In this document: one piece after another, positions 52,845 through 61,684 of the stretch
How the letters are laid out: every line of letters starts with the position of its first letter
Numbering within the stretch: the first letter of the stretch is position 1
Source: Prevotella sp.
Lineage (GTDB): Bacteria > Bacteroidota > Bacteroidia > Bacteroidales > Bacteroidaceae
Direction: 5' to 3'
Assembly: GCA_017428055.1 (NCBI GenBank)
Contig: JAFRRN010000075.1
Location: forward strand, 1-64,000
DNA: 64,000 nt
Program-made: the position numbers and the translations under genes
Notes under the pieces: model-generated
Database searches by the model: none
What the model saw: only the letters and a program-made list of their open reading frames with translations
What the model was told of the DNA's origin: nothing

Positions 52845-53606
52845 TTATAGGGCAAGTTGCAAGCCGTCGTAGGCGAACTGGAAGCCATCGGGCAGTCGTT
52901 TGTTCGCCTCGTCATGGAATCCGATATAATGTGTGAGGTGCGTAAGGTATGTTTGTTTCGCCCCCACCCGACGTGCGAACTCGATGGCATCATGGACGAG
53001 TATATGGGAATGGTGCTCCCGTTCCCAGCGCAAGGCATTCACCACGAGCGTCTCCACGCCCCGTAAGGCTTGGAGACCTTTTGGTGTGATGGTCTTCATG
53101 TCCGTGATATAGGCGAAGTTGCCTATCCTATACGCCAGGATGGGCAATTGCCCGTGCATCACTTCGATAGGCAGGATTTCGATTTCATTGATTGTCAAAG
53201 GACAAAAAGGTTCTATCACGTGCAGGTCGAGCTTAGGCGCGCCAGGGTAGATATGGTCGGTGAAGCAATAGGGCATAGTGGTTCGTAACCCCTTTGCCGT
53301 CAACTCATTGGCATAGACATGGATGTCGCCAAAAACACAGAATGGTCGCAGGTCGTCAATACCCGCCACATGGTCGTAATGGATGTGGGTGAGCAGCACC
53401 GCATCTATCGGTTGGAAGGGGAATGGCATGAGCTGCATACGGATGTCGGGGCCGCAATCGATGAGTATTCGCGTGTGGTCTGTCTCTAACAGAGCCGCAC
53501 TACGCCATCGCTTGTCGTGTGGGTCTTGGCTCTTGCATACCTCGCAACCGCATCCCAGCGATGGCACCCCGCCCGATGTTCCCGTGCCTAAGAACGTTAA
53601 TCTCAT
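52845..53606 (-). CDS. MBL-fold metallohydrolase (PhnP-like)
   Basis: A 253-residue cytosolic hydrolase of the metallo-beta-lactamase fold. The metal motif is LLTHIHYDHVAGIDD; further ligands lie in VMHGQ, ITDMK and the final LTHLTHYIG. GTGTSGGVPSLGCGCEVC near the N-terminus with its CxC-x2-C set is shared with PhnP-type phosphodiesterases, which cleave cyclic phosphate esters. No phn genes are nearby, so the physiological substrate is open. Last in the DUF4348-murB-MBL run, separated from murB by an octamer array. Confidence 0.87.
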   Translation of the reverse strand: MRLTFLGTGTSGGVPSLGCGCEVCKSQDPHDKRWRSAALLETDHTRILIDCGPDIRMQLMPFPFQPIDAVLLTHIHYDHVAGIDDLRPFCVFGDIHVYANELTAKGLRTTMPYCFTDHIYPGAPKLDLHVIEPFCPLTINEIEILPIEVMHGQLPILAYRIGNFAYITDMKTITPKGLQALRGVETLVVNALRWEREHHSHILVHDAIEFARRVGAKQTYLTHLTHYIGFHDEANKRLPDGFQFAYDGLQLAL

Positions 53607-53622
53607 ACTATTTATTATTTTG

Positions 53623-53726
53623 GGGGAGTTTAGGAGTTCAGGAGTTCAAGGAGTTCAGACATTAGCATCTTGGAAAAGAGAACTATTGTCTGAACTCCTG
53701 AACTCCTTGATCTCCTGAACTCCTTG
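53623..53726. repeat. inverted array of an AGGAGTTC octamer at the murB 3' end
   Basis: Left arm: three or more AGGAGTTC units then AGACA; right arm: TGTCTGAACTCC followed by more GAACTCC/TGATCTCC units; loop about 25 nt. The murB stop codon (53655-53657) lies inside the left arm. The unit and the junction GGAGTTCAGACATT are shared with 7452-7490. Confidence 0.65.
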
Positions 53727-54740
53727 TATAACATTAACCTCTGGATTAATCTCGATGCCAAATCGTTCAAACACATCTTTGCGTATCGCCTCGCATAGAT
53801 TGACGATGTCGTTGCCCGTTGCACCGCCGCGGTTCACCAAGACGAGGGCTTGTTTGCCGTGTACCCCTGCCCTTCCCAAGGCACGTCCTTTCCATCCACA
53901 TTGGTCAATCATCCATCCTGCGGGTATTTTCTCATGTTGCTCGTCAACGTAATAATGTGGCATGTCGGGGTACAATGCCGCCAACTCGACATATTTCTCC
54001 TTGGGCACGATGGGGTTCATGAAGAAGCTGCCCGCATTGCCTTGCACCTTGGGGTCGGGCAACTTGGCATCTCGGATGTCAATAATTACCTTTCGCAACT
54101 CTGTAGCCGTAGGATTATCAATGCCTCTTTCCGCTAATGCCCCTCGAATGTTGCCGTAATCGAGATAGGGTGCGAATTGCTTGGAGAGCCGATAGGTGAC
54201 ATGCGTGATGACAAACCTGTCTTTCCAATCTTGCTTGAATCGGCTCTGGCGGTAGCCATATTGACAATCAGCATTGGAAAAGGAGACGGGAAGGCCAGTC
54301 TTGACTTCCAAGGCATCGACCCACTCTATCAAGTCTTTCACCTCCACCCCGTATGCCCCGATGTTCTGCACGGCACTCGCTCCCACCTCGCCGGGGATTT
54401 TCGACAGGTTTTCGATGCCATAATAGCCTTTCTCCACGCAATAGGCGACCACGTCGTCGAACACCTCCCCGCTCCCCACGCGCAGGGAGACGTGTTGGGA
54501 TGTCTCCCCTACAACCTCTATCCCCTTGATGGCAGAATGAATAACCGTGCCAGAAAAATCGCTCGTTAGCAAGAGGTTACTCCCACCACCCAATAGAAGA
54601 AGGGGGTTGTCGTCGTCGGTGAGGCTTCGTAAAACTGCCTCCAACTCTCCCACTGTGGCAAACTCGACGAACCGTTTGCACCGCACGTCAATACCAAAGG
54701 TGTTGTGTGGCAGGAGGCTATAATCGGTTAAATCTTTCAT
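53655..54740 (-). CDS. murB: UDP-N-acetylenolpyruvoylglucosamine reductase
   Basis: A 361-residue FAD enzyme that reduces UDP-GlcNAc-enolpyruvate to UDP-MurNAc for cell wall synthesis. LLGGGSNLLLT binds FAD; IPGEVGASAVQNIGAYG is the central block; the proton-donor Ser is in GNAGSFFMNP and the C-terminal Glu in NPEVNVIQG. The enzyme proper ends soon after that; the last 20 or so residues (IKEFRSSDNS and on) are encoded by an intergenic octamer array that has become the tail and stop. The start overlaps the DUF4348 stop (ATGA). Confidence 0.95.
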   Translation of the reverse strand: MKDLTDYSLLPHNTFGIDVRCKRFVEFATVGELEAVLRSLTDDDNPLLLLGGGSNLLLTSDFSGTVIHSAIKGIEVVGETSQHVSLRVGSGEVFDDVVAYCVEKGYYGIENLSKIPGEVGASAVQNIGAYGVEVKDLIEWVDALEVKTGLPVSFSNADCQYGYRQSRFKQDWKDRFVITHVTYRLSKQFAPYLDYGNIRGALAERGIDNPTATELRKVIIDIRDAKLPDPKVQGNAGSFFMNPIVPKEKYVELAALYPDMPHYYVDEQHEKIPAGWMIDQCGWKGRALGRAGVHGKQALVLVNRGGATGNDIVNLCEAIRKDVFERFGIEINPEVNVIQGVQEIKEFRSSDNSSLFQDANV

Positions 54741-55618
54741 GACATAAACTTGATGAGTTTCCAGACACCGTTCTTCTTATGGAAGACCAGCTCCGCCTCT
54801 AACCCGTTAGCAACGCCACGGATGAGTAGCACCTTCTCGTTGACCTCGGTGCAGGTCTGCCCATAGTTGATGTTGTAGATAATACCCCGGGGGATAAGTG
54901 AGGGCTTGAACGCCGGCCATTGCTCGGGGACCATCATCCCCGTGATGGTATTGAAGTCGTCGTCGGGGTCGGGCGCGGAAAAGGTGACAAGGTCGTTGAC
55001 GCTCTGCAACTGGTAGTCCTCATCATCGCAGAATCGGCGGTAAAAAGCCAGGAACGAGCCATTGGGCGATTCGTCGATGGACATCTGCCTGATGGACGTG
55101 AGCATCCACTCCCCACGTATTCGGTCAAAATAAAACTGTTCGATGCCGCCCTTTTCGAGAAAAATCTTCTCGACCACCACGTGGTTTACCAAGGTGTCCT
55201 TCACGATGTCCACCTGTTCCGGCTTGTCGAAAATCAGGGTGTAATAGCCTTCGGGCATGAAAAACCGCTCTATCGTCCAAGCGCCCTTGTTGACCCTGGA
55301 AGTCACCACGTCGCCCTTATAGATAGGCAGGGGGTATTGGATGCGCTTACGTTGCAAGCCTTTGTTGGCGGCGAAATTGAAAAAGAAGTCGTCAAACAAC
55401 TCATCTGCGGCAGACGGTATGGACGCATCCTCGCCCGCATCCTCGCCTTCCGCCGAGAGCGAGTCGGACTCTACGGCATCGTCGAGCGGCACTTGGTGTC
55501 CACTCCTCCTCTCCGTACACCCTGTGAAAGATACGCATAGCGTCATCCATGCCACCATGAAAAAGGTAAGCAAGCACCTGGCTCCCATGCCTGCAAATTG
55601 CGCCTCATACGTTCCCAT
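54737..55618 (-). CDS. DUF4348 family lipoprotein
   Basis: A protein of 283-293 residues with a lipoprotein signal (hydrophobic LLTFFMVAWMTLCVSFTGC; Cys near 34 if the start is at 55618, 24 if at the internal ATG 55588). The mature part matches DUF4348: DELFDDFFFNFAANKGLQRKRI at its start and a beta-rich end VWKLIKFMS. An acidic linker (about 45-65) follows the lipidation site. Function unknown; it is coupled to murB by a 4-nt overlap, which hints at an envelope role. Confidence 0.72.
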   Translation of the reverse strand: MGTYEAQFAGMGARCLLTFFMVAWMTLCVSFTGCTERRSGHQVPLDDAVESDSLSAEGEDAGEDASIPSAADELFDDFFFNFAANKGLQRKRIQYPLPIYKGDVVTSRVNKGAWTIERFFMPEGYYTLIFDKPEQVDIVKDTLVNHVVVEKIFLEKGGIEQFYFDRIRGEWMLTSIRQMSIDESPNGSFLAFYRRFCDDEDYQLQSVNDLVTFSAPDPDDDFNTITGMMVPEQWPAFKPSLIPRGIIYNINYGQTCTEVNEKVLLIRGVANGLEAELVFHKKNGVWKLIKFMS

Positions 55619-55762
55619 AACTACATTCCCTCGTTTGTTGCAAAGACATCAAAAACGATGATAATTAACATAAATAGTGAAAACTGGTGCAAAAATACGA
55701 AAAAAGTTGTAAATTTGTAGCGATTTAGCAAAAATAAGACATTTGACAGATAATCATTCAAG

Positions 55763-57001
55763 ATGAACGTTAAATTTAAGATGCCCAAGTTAGGCCACAA
55801 CATGACGGCAAGGGGGATTGCACGGGAAATCATGATGACGACCGTCGCCACGACGATTTCCATCATCCTGACTTTCGGCACGGCCTACCAAGTGGAGAAG
55901 TGGCAGAAGCGAAAAGCAGGGCGTGAGACCGCCATGATGGTCATCCACGACATCGACGATAACGTGAGGCAGCTACGTGAAGTCGCCAAGGACGAGGAAA
56001 AGGGCTATGACCTGATACAGTATGCGCTGGAGCACATTGACGAACTCAACGACTTCCCCAATGACACGATTGAGGCCATCTACGTCTACCTGTCAGAGGG
56101 CTACGGGTATGAGTTCAACGACTCTGAGGAAAAGATTTTCCATAGCAGCCAGGACTCTTGGAAGAATATCGACAACGCGCAGGTGATAGGCATCTTCGAG
56201 GAATTCTTCCAAGAGCGCCATCAATACCAGACACAATTCAATAGCGAGCTTGTCTATAAGAAACCTATCTCGCGTGAGGAGGAATACGACTTCTACCTAG
56301 CATCGCCAAGCAATTCCGTATACGATAAACTCATATCCCTTTTGAGCCAAAAGCTCAAGGGAAAGAAGACACAGCTCTACTTGGCGTATTCCATCTCAAG
56401 GCAAAGGACATTCATCTCCATCGCCAACGACTGGCAACGTATGAGCGACCAGTGCAAGTTTGCCATGGGTATCACCGACGAGGAGCTGGCGGCTTATATC
56501 GAGAAGAAGAACCGCACGGGACGACCCATCAAGGAGAAAGAGCTCATCGACACTTGGGAGGAGGTCGCCTCGTCGGAGGACGCATGGGAAAGCATCGAGT
56601 TCAAGAAAGACCACACCTTCACCCACTTGAAAGGAAACAAGCAGTCCCTTGCCGTCTTCAAGGGGCAAATAGAGCACGTCTTGAACATGAAGGGCACATG
56701 GGCCGTCGTGGGCGACTCGCTCATCAGGGAATATGCCAAGGGCAGCTATTACACGCTTGACACGACCCATATCACCTACGAAGAGGCGTTGGCAGACTCC
56801 GTGCGGAATCTCATCGCCCGGTTTAAGGAGAAACTATCCCGATACAACGAGAGCAATAAGGACACCTCGACCATGGGGCGCAGGGCCAACGCGGCATTCA
56901 TCGACAGGTCGGGCAACAAGATAGAGATGAGCAAGACCAAGGTCAACGAGGACGGGAAAGAGGAGAAATACTCATCCTACATGGTACGCAAACGGAAATG
57001 A
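55763..57001 (+). CDS. membrane-anchored protein of unknown function
   Basis: A 412-residue protein with one membrane span near residues 24-45 (MTTVATTISIILTFGTAYQV) and a long, charged, mostly helical remainder. Many Glu/Lys/Asp residues and an HDIDDNVRQLREVAKDEEKGY stretch suggest coiled coil near 60-90. Later, WAVVGDSLIREYAKGSYYTLD resembles the short beta hairpins of periplasmic lipocalin-like domains. No family recognised. A -7-like box TAAATTTG (55710-55717) lies upstream. It heads the plus-strand run and is 21 bp before the MATE gene. Confidence 0.65.
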   Translation: MNVKFKMPKLGHNMTARGIAREIMMTTVATTISIILTFGTAYQVEKWQKRKAGRETAMMVIHDIDDNVRQLREVAKDEEKGYDLIQYALEHIDELNDFPNDTIEAIYVYLSEGYGYEFNDSEEKIFHSSQDSWKNIDNAQVIGIFEEFFQERHQYQTQFNSELVYKKPISREEEYDFYLASPSNSVYDKLISLLSQKLKGKKTQLYLAYSISRQRTFISIANDWQRMSDQCKFAMGITDEELAAYIEKKNRTGRPIKEKELIDTWEEVASSEDAWESIEFKKDHTFTHLKGNKQSLAVFKGQIEHVLNMKGTWAVVGDSLIREYAKGSYYTLDTTHITYEEALADSVRNLIARFKEKLSRYNESNKDTSTMGRRANAAFIDRSGNKIEMSKTKVNEDGKEEKYSSYMVRKRK

Positions 57002-57022
57002 TAAAGGCTTGGCGGAGAGACT

Positions 57023-58408
57023 ATGGACAATAAGAAAGCGACATTGGAGTTAGGGACGAAGCCCGTGGGGCGGCTCTTGGCGCAATACGCCATGCCCGCC
57101 ATCGTGGCGATGGTCGCCAGCTCCTTGTACAACATGGTGGACTCCATCTTCATCGGGCAAGGCGTGGGACCGATGGCCATATCCGGCCTTGCCATCACCT
57201 TCCCCTTCATGAACCTGAGCGGAGCCATCGGCGCGGGCATCGGCGTGGGAGCCAGTACATACCTCTCCGTGAAGTTGGGGCAGCGCGACTATGCCACCGC
57301 CCAAAAGATATTGGGCAACTCCGTGGTGCTAAAAGTCATCACGGGCATCATCTTCGGTGCGTTGTGCCTCATCTTCCTCGACCCAATCCTCTGTTTCTTC
57401 GGCGCGACGGAGAACACCATCCCCTACGCCCGCGACTACATGGTGGTGATATTGCTGGGCAACGTGTTTACGCACCTCTATTTCGGGATGAATGCCCTGC
57501 TACGGGCAGCGTCGAAGCCACGCCACGCCATGTACGCCACTATCTTCACCGTCTTATTGAACACCGCCCTCGACCCCCTTTTCATCTACACCTTCAAGAT
57601 GGGAATACAAGGAGCAGCCATTGCCACCATCCTCTCACAAACGACAGCCCTGTGCTGGCAGGTGTGGCTCTTTAGCAACCCCAACGAATTGCTTCACTTC
57701 AAGCGTGGCATATACAAACTGGACGGCAACATCATCAAGAACATCCTCGCCATCGGCATCTCGCCCTTCTCTATGAACGCCTGCGCGTGTATCATCGTGA
57801 TCTTCATCAATACGGCACTGGTGCAATATGGCGGCGACCTCGCCGTGGGGGCTTACGGCATCGCCAACCGTATCGGCTTCCTTTTCTTCATGGTCGTCAT
57901 GGGCATCAACCAAGGGATGCAGCCCATAGCGGGATATAACTACGGTGCCTTGCAATTCGACCGTATGCTGAAGGTGTTGAAATACTCCATGGTCGCTGCT
58001 ACCGCCATCATGGTGGTGGGCTGGGCGGTGGGCGAGTTTGCCCCCTACCCTTGCGCTCGCCTGTTTACAAAAGACCAGGAACTCATCGACATCGCTATCC
58101 GAGGCATCCGTCTCAACATGCTGGCTTTTCCTTTGATAGGGTCGCAAGCGGTCATCACCAATTTTTTCCAAAGCATTGGCAAGGCGAAGATCAGCATGTT
58201 CCTGTCATTGTCGCGGCAGATGATTTTCTTGTTGCCCTTGCTCATCGCCCTCCCACCCATCTTAGGAGTAGACGGCGTGTGGGTGGCATTGCCCGCCTCT
58301 GACACCATCGCCTTTATCGTCACATGGACTATCATGATAAGATATATGAAGAAGTTTAAATTGCAACACCAAGAATTGACAGATGCAAGACAAGAAGATC
58401 ATCATTAA
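57023..58408 (+). CDS. MATE family efflux transporter
   Basis: A 461-residue, twelve-span inner-membrane antiporter. KPVGRLLAQYAMPAIVAMVASSLYNMVDSIFIGQGVG at the N-terminus and the repeated second half (FSMNACACIIVIFINTALVQYGG) follow the MATE plan; short cores such as YNMVDSIFIGQ and GANYG-like YNYGALQFDRM are recognisable. It belongs to the NorM/DinF-like branch and would expel drugs or metabolites using Na+ or H+. It overlaps the kinase-like gene by 26 bp. Confidence 0.92.
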   Translation: MDNKKATLELGTKPVGRLLAQYAMPAIVAMVASSLYNMVDSIFIGQGVGPMAISGLAITFPFMNLSGAIGAGIGVGASTYLSVKLGQRDYATAQKILGNSVVLKVITGIIFGALCLIFLDPILCFFGATENTIPYARDYMVVILLGNVFTHLYFGMNALLRAASKPRHAMYATIFTVLLNTALDPLFIYTFKMGIQGAAIATILSQTTALCWQVWLFSNPNELLHFKRGIYKLDGNIIKNILAIGISPFSMNACACIIVIFINTALVQYGGDLAVGAYGIANRIGFLFFMVVMGINQGMQPIAGYNYGALQFDRMLKVLKYSMVAATAIMVVGWAVGEFAPYPCARLFTKDQELIDIAIRGIRLNMLAFPLIGSQAVITNFFQSIGKAKISMFLSLSRQMIFLLPLLIALPPILGVDGVWVALPASDTIAFIVTWTIMIRYMKKFKLQHQELTDARQEDHH

Positions 58409-59012
58409 CGTCGGACGGCAACTGGGTAGTGGCGGGCGTTATATCGCCAAAATGCTGGCAGACGACTTCAAATACCAGCTCTACGACAAGGAGATATTAA
58501 ACCTTGCCGCGAAGGAAAGTGGGTTCTCGGAGGCTTTCTTTGAGCAGAACGATGAGCAAAAGGGGTTTTTCAAGTCCTTGTTCCACCTACATGCGCCGCA
58601 TGTCTCCGACAACAACTTCTACAATAGCCGCTTCTCACAAGAGAGCCTGTTCCAGTTCCAGAGTGATGCCATACGCAAGGCGGCATCAGGCGGGGGCTGT
58701 GTGTTCATCGGCAGATGTGCCGATTACGTGTTGCGCGACTATGCCAATGTCGTCAATGTCTTCATTACGGCCAACATGGACGAGCGCATCAAGGCTGTAC
58801 GTGAGCGGCACCAATGCGACGAGGAGACGGCCCGCAAGATCATCAACAACAAGGAGAACGCCCGCTCCTCCTATTATAATTATTATACGGGAAAGAAATG
58901 GGGGAATGCCGAGAGCTATGACATCTGCGTCAACACCTCCCTCCTGGGGCTGGAAGAGACGGCGAGATTCCTCAAGACGTTTATCATCAAACGTTTCAAG
59001 ATGGATGAGTGA
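58383..59012 (+). CDS. cytidylate kinase-like protein
   Basis: A 209-residue P-loop protein of the cytidylate-kinase-like family (not canonical Cmk). IIINVGRQLGSGGRYIA is the modified P-loop, YDKEILNLAAKESGFSEAF the next block, and CVFIGRCADYVL the Walker B-like strand, with RxxxR near RHQCDEETARK. Its substrate is not known; the family often occurs beside transporters, as here. The start at 58383 lies inside the MATE gene (26-bp overlap). Confidence 0.85.
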   Translation: MQDKKIIINVGRQLGSGGRYIAKMLADDFKYQLYDKEILNLAAKESGFSEAFFEQNDEQKGFFKSLFHLHAPHVSDNNFYNSRFSQESLFQFQSDAIRKAASGGGCVFIGRCADYVLRDYANVVNVFITANMDERIKAVRERHQCDEETARKIINNKENARSSYYNYYTGKKWGNAESYDICVNTSLLGLEETARFLKTFIIKRFKMDE

Positions 59013-59059
59013 GGGTCTCGTCTCGCCCCATGGATCATGAAGAATAGTCATCGTGGATT

Positions 59060-59566
59060 ATGAGAAAAATAGGAATCATCAGCGACACCCATTCATTTTG
59101 GGACGACAAATATTACGAATACTTCGAGCCATGCGACGAAATATGGCACGCGGGAGACATCGGAAGCATGGAGGTAGCTAACAAGTTGGCAACGTTCAGG
59201 ACATTGAGAGCCGTATGTGGCAATTGCGACGGTGGCGACCTACGCCTGCTCTTCCCTGGGAAGTTGCGATGGAAATGCGAGGATGTAGACGTACTGATGA
59301 CACACATCGGCGGCTATCCGGGCAATTACGACCCGCGTATCAGGGGGCAAATCTATGCCAATCCCCCACAATTGTTCGTATGCGGGCATTCCCACATCCT
59401 CAAAGTACAATTCGACAAGACGCTCAACATCCTACATATCAACCCCGGGGCGGCAGGCCTACAAGGCTGGCACCAAGAGCGCACGCTGGTAAGGTTGACG
59501 ATTGAGGGCAATAAATTCACCGATTGTGAAGTTATTACATTAGGAACATCAACAAATAAAATTTAA
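59060..59566 (+). CDS. YfcE/MJ0936-type metallophosphoesterase
   Basis: A 168-residue calcineurin-like phosphodiesterase. Metal ligands in order: SDTH, HAGDIG, GNCDG, THIGG and CGHSH. The size fits the small YfcE/MJ0936 family, which hydrolyses phosphodiester substrates in vitro with manganese. Physiological role open. It lies 47 bp after the kinase-like gene and 4 bp before rfbB. Confidence 0.9.
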   Translation: MRKIGIISDTHSFWDDKYYEYFEPCDEIWHAGDIGSMEVANKLATFRTLRAVCGNCDGGDLRLLFPGKLRWKCEDVDVLMTHIGGYPGNYDPRIRGQIYANPPQLFVCGHSHILKVQFDKTLNILHINPGAAGLQGWHQERTLVRLTIEGNKFTDCEVITLGTSTNKI

Positions 59567-59570
59567 TAAA

Positions 59571-60731
59571 ATGAAATCAATCATGAAAACGTATTTAGTA
59601 ACAGGTGCCGCAGGATTCATCGGCGCAAATTTCATCAAGTATCTGCTTGACAAGAAATACAAAGACGAAGACATCAAAGTCATCATACTCGACGCATTGA
59701 CATACGCTGGCAACCTCGGCACCATCAAGGACGACATCGACGGGAAACGTTGTGTCTTTGTCAAAGGAGACATCCGCGACCGTGAGTTGGCTGACAAGCT
59801 CTTTTCTGAGAATGACATCGACTATGTGGTAAACTTTGCCGCAGAGAGCCATGTAGACCGTTCGATTGAAGACCCGCAATTGTTCCTTTCCGTGAATATC
59901 CTCGGCACACAAAACTTGTTAGATGCTGCTCGCAATGCATGGGTAACAGGCAAAGGCGAAGACGGTTACCCTACATGGAAAGAGGGAAAACGTTTCCATC
60001 AAGTGGCAACCGATGAAGTTTATGGTTCGTTAGGTGCAGAAGGATTCTTTACGGAGGAAACTCCACTTTGTCCTCATAGTCCTTATAGTGCTTCTAAAAC
60101 GGCAGCTGATATGATCGTGATGGCTTACCACGACACGTATCACATGCCTGTAACCATTACTCGTTGTTCTAACAACTATGGCCCATATCATTTCCCGGAG
60201 AAACTAATCCCATTAATCATCAATAACATTCTCTCTGGCAAGAAGTTGCCCGTATATGGTAAAGGCGAAAATGTGCGCGATTGGCTATATGTGGAAGATC
60301 ATTGCAAAGCCATTGATTTAGTGGTAAGAGAAGGCAAAGACGGAGAGGTTTACAATGTGGGAGGCCATAACGAGATGAAGAACATCGACATCGTGAAACT
60401 CACTATCAAGACCATCCACGACATGATGGAGAATAACAAGGAGTTGCGTAAGGTGTTGAAGAAACAAGAGTTGGACGAGAACGGCGAAATACGCATTGAC
60501 TGGATCAATGATGACTTGATTACGTTTGTAACCGACCGCCTCGGCCATGACCTCCGTTATGCCATCGACCCGACGAAGATCAAGAATGAATTGGGTTGGT
60601 ATCCCGAAACCATGTTTGCCCAAGGCATCGTCAAAACCATCAAGTGGAATCTGGAAAACCAAGACTGGATAGCCGAGGTGACCAGTGGCGACTACCAGAA
60701 ATACTACGAGCAAATGTACGGCAACAGGTGA
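59571..60731 (+). CDS. rfbB: dTDP-glucose 4,6-dehydratase
   Basis: A 386-residue extended SDR that converts dTDP-glucose to the 4-keto-6-deoxy sugar, committed step of dTDP-rhamnose synthesis. TGAAGFIGANF binds NAD, ATDEVYGSLG contains the Thr-Asp-Glu catalytic set, YSASKTAAD the Tyr/Lys pair, and NNYGPYHFPEKLIPL the substrate loop. Two ATGs (59571, 59583) are possible starts. The other rml genes are not in the window. The stop overlaps the next start by one base. Confidence 0.95.
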   Translation: MKSIMKTYLVTGAAGFIGANFIKYLLDKKYKDEDIKVIILDALTYAGNLGTIKDDIDGKRCVFVKGDIRDRELADKLFSENDIDYVVNFAAESHVDRSIEDPQLFLSVNILGTQNLLDAARNAWVTGKGEDGYPTWKEGKRFHQVATDEVYGSLGAEGFFTEETPLCPHSPYSASKTAADMIVMAYHDTYHMPVTITRCSNNYGPYHFPEKLIPLIINNILSGKKLPVYGKGENVRDWLYVEDHCKAIDLVVREGKDGEVYNVGGHNEMKNIDIVKLTIKTIHDMMENNKELRKVLKKQELDENGEIRIDWINDDLITFVTDRLGHDLRYAIDPTKIKNELGWYPETMFAQGIVKTIKWNLENQDWIAEVTSGDYQKYYEQMYGNR

Positions 60732-61684
60732 TGTTTGACATCAGGCGATACATACCCGACATAGCTGACGAGTGGAATCAGTTTGTGGCACGGTCGAAGA
60801 ATGGCACGTTCCTCTTCGACCGCCGCTACATGGATTACCACCAAGACAGGTTTGCCGACCACTCCATCGCCTTTTACTTAAACGGACACATCTACGCAAT
60901 CCTGCCCGCTCATCTGAAAGGGCAAACACTCTATTCACACCAAGGACTCACCTATGGCGGACTGGTCATGGATGAGCAGTGTACGGGAGGGAGGATTTGC
61001 CAGCTTTTCAAGGAACTCAACACATTCCTCTACCAACAACGCATCGAGAAGGTCGTCTATAAGGCTATTCCCTCCATCTACCACGTGATACCTTCCGAGG
61101 AAGACCTATATGCTTTGAGCGTGTGTTGCAAGGCGAGGCTCGTGTCGCGCGACCTCTCCTCGACCATCGACCTCGACCATCCCGTCAAGTTTCCCGAATC
61201 GCGAAAGGCGGGTATCAGGAAGGCGAAGGCTCATGGCTTGACCATCCGCGAGAGCGACGATGTGGGAACTTTCTGGGAGATACTCCATGCTAACCTTGCC
61301 GAGAGATATGGGGTGGCTCCCGTCCACACCAAGGAAGAAATCCAATTGCTCCATTCCCGCTTTCCCGAAAACATCAAGCTCTATATGGCATTCGACCATA
61401 AAGAGCCACTGGGAGGAACCATCCTTTACATGACGAAACAAGTAGCACACGTGCAATATATCTCTGCCAACCGACAAGGGAAGGAATGGGGGGCGATAGA
61501 CCTCTTGTTCGATGAGTTGCTTCACCGTCCAAACGAGGGCATCAGGTATTTTGACTTCGGCAAGTCTACCACTCATGACCACACCCAACTCAACCTCCAG
61601 TTGCTTTTCCAGAAAGAGGGGTTCGGTGGAAGAGGCCTCTGTTACGATACGTATGAATGGAATACAAATGACATATTAACATGA
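60731..61684 (+). CDS. GNAT/FemAB-like acyltransferase
   Basis: A 317-residue cytosolic protein. The ATG at 60731 (TGATG junction with rfbB) is used; the frame is open further upstream only as a shadow of rfbB. The second half (SRKAGIRKAKAHGLTIRE, ILHANLAERYG, GGTILYMTKQVAHVQYISAN, YFDFGKSTT) has the GNAT fold arranged as in FemAB-like enzymes, which transfer amino acids or acyl groups. Coupling to rfbB suggests it modifies a dTDP-sugar-derived glycan or wall precursor; this is inference. Confidence 0.72.
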   Translation: MFDIRRYIPDIADEWNQFVARSKNGTFLFDRRYMDYHQDRFADHSIAFYLNGHIYAILPAHLKGQTLYSHQGLTYGGLVMDEQCTGGRICQLFKELNTFLYQQRIEKVVYKAIPSIYHVIPSEEDLYALSVCCKARLVSRDLSSTIDLDHPVKFPESRKAGIRKAKAHGLTIRESDDVGTFWEILHANLAERYGVAPVHTKEEIQLLHSRFPENIKLYMAFDHKEPLGGTILYMTKQVAHVQYISANRQGKEWGAIDLLFDELLHRPNEGIRYFDFGKSTTHDHTQLNLQLLFQKEGFGGRGLCYDTYEWNTNDILT

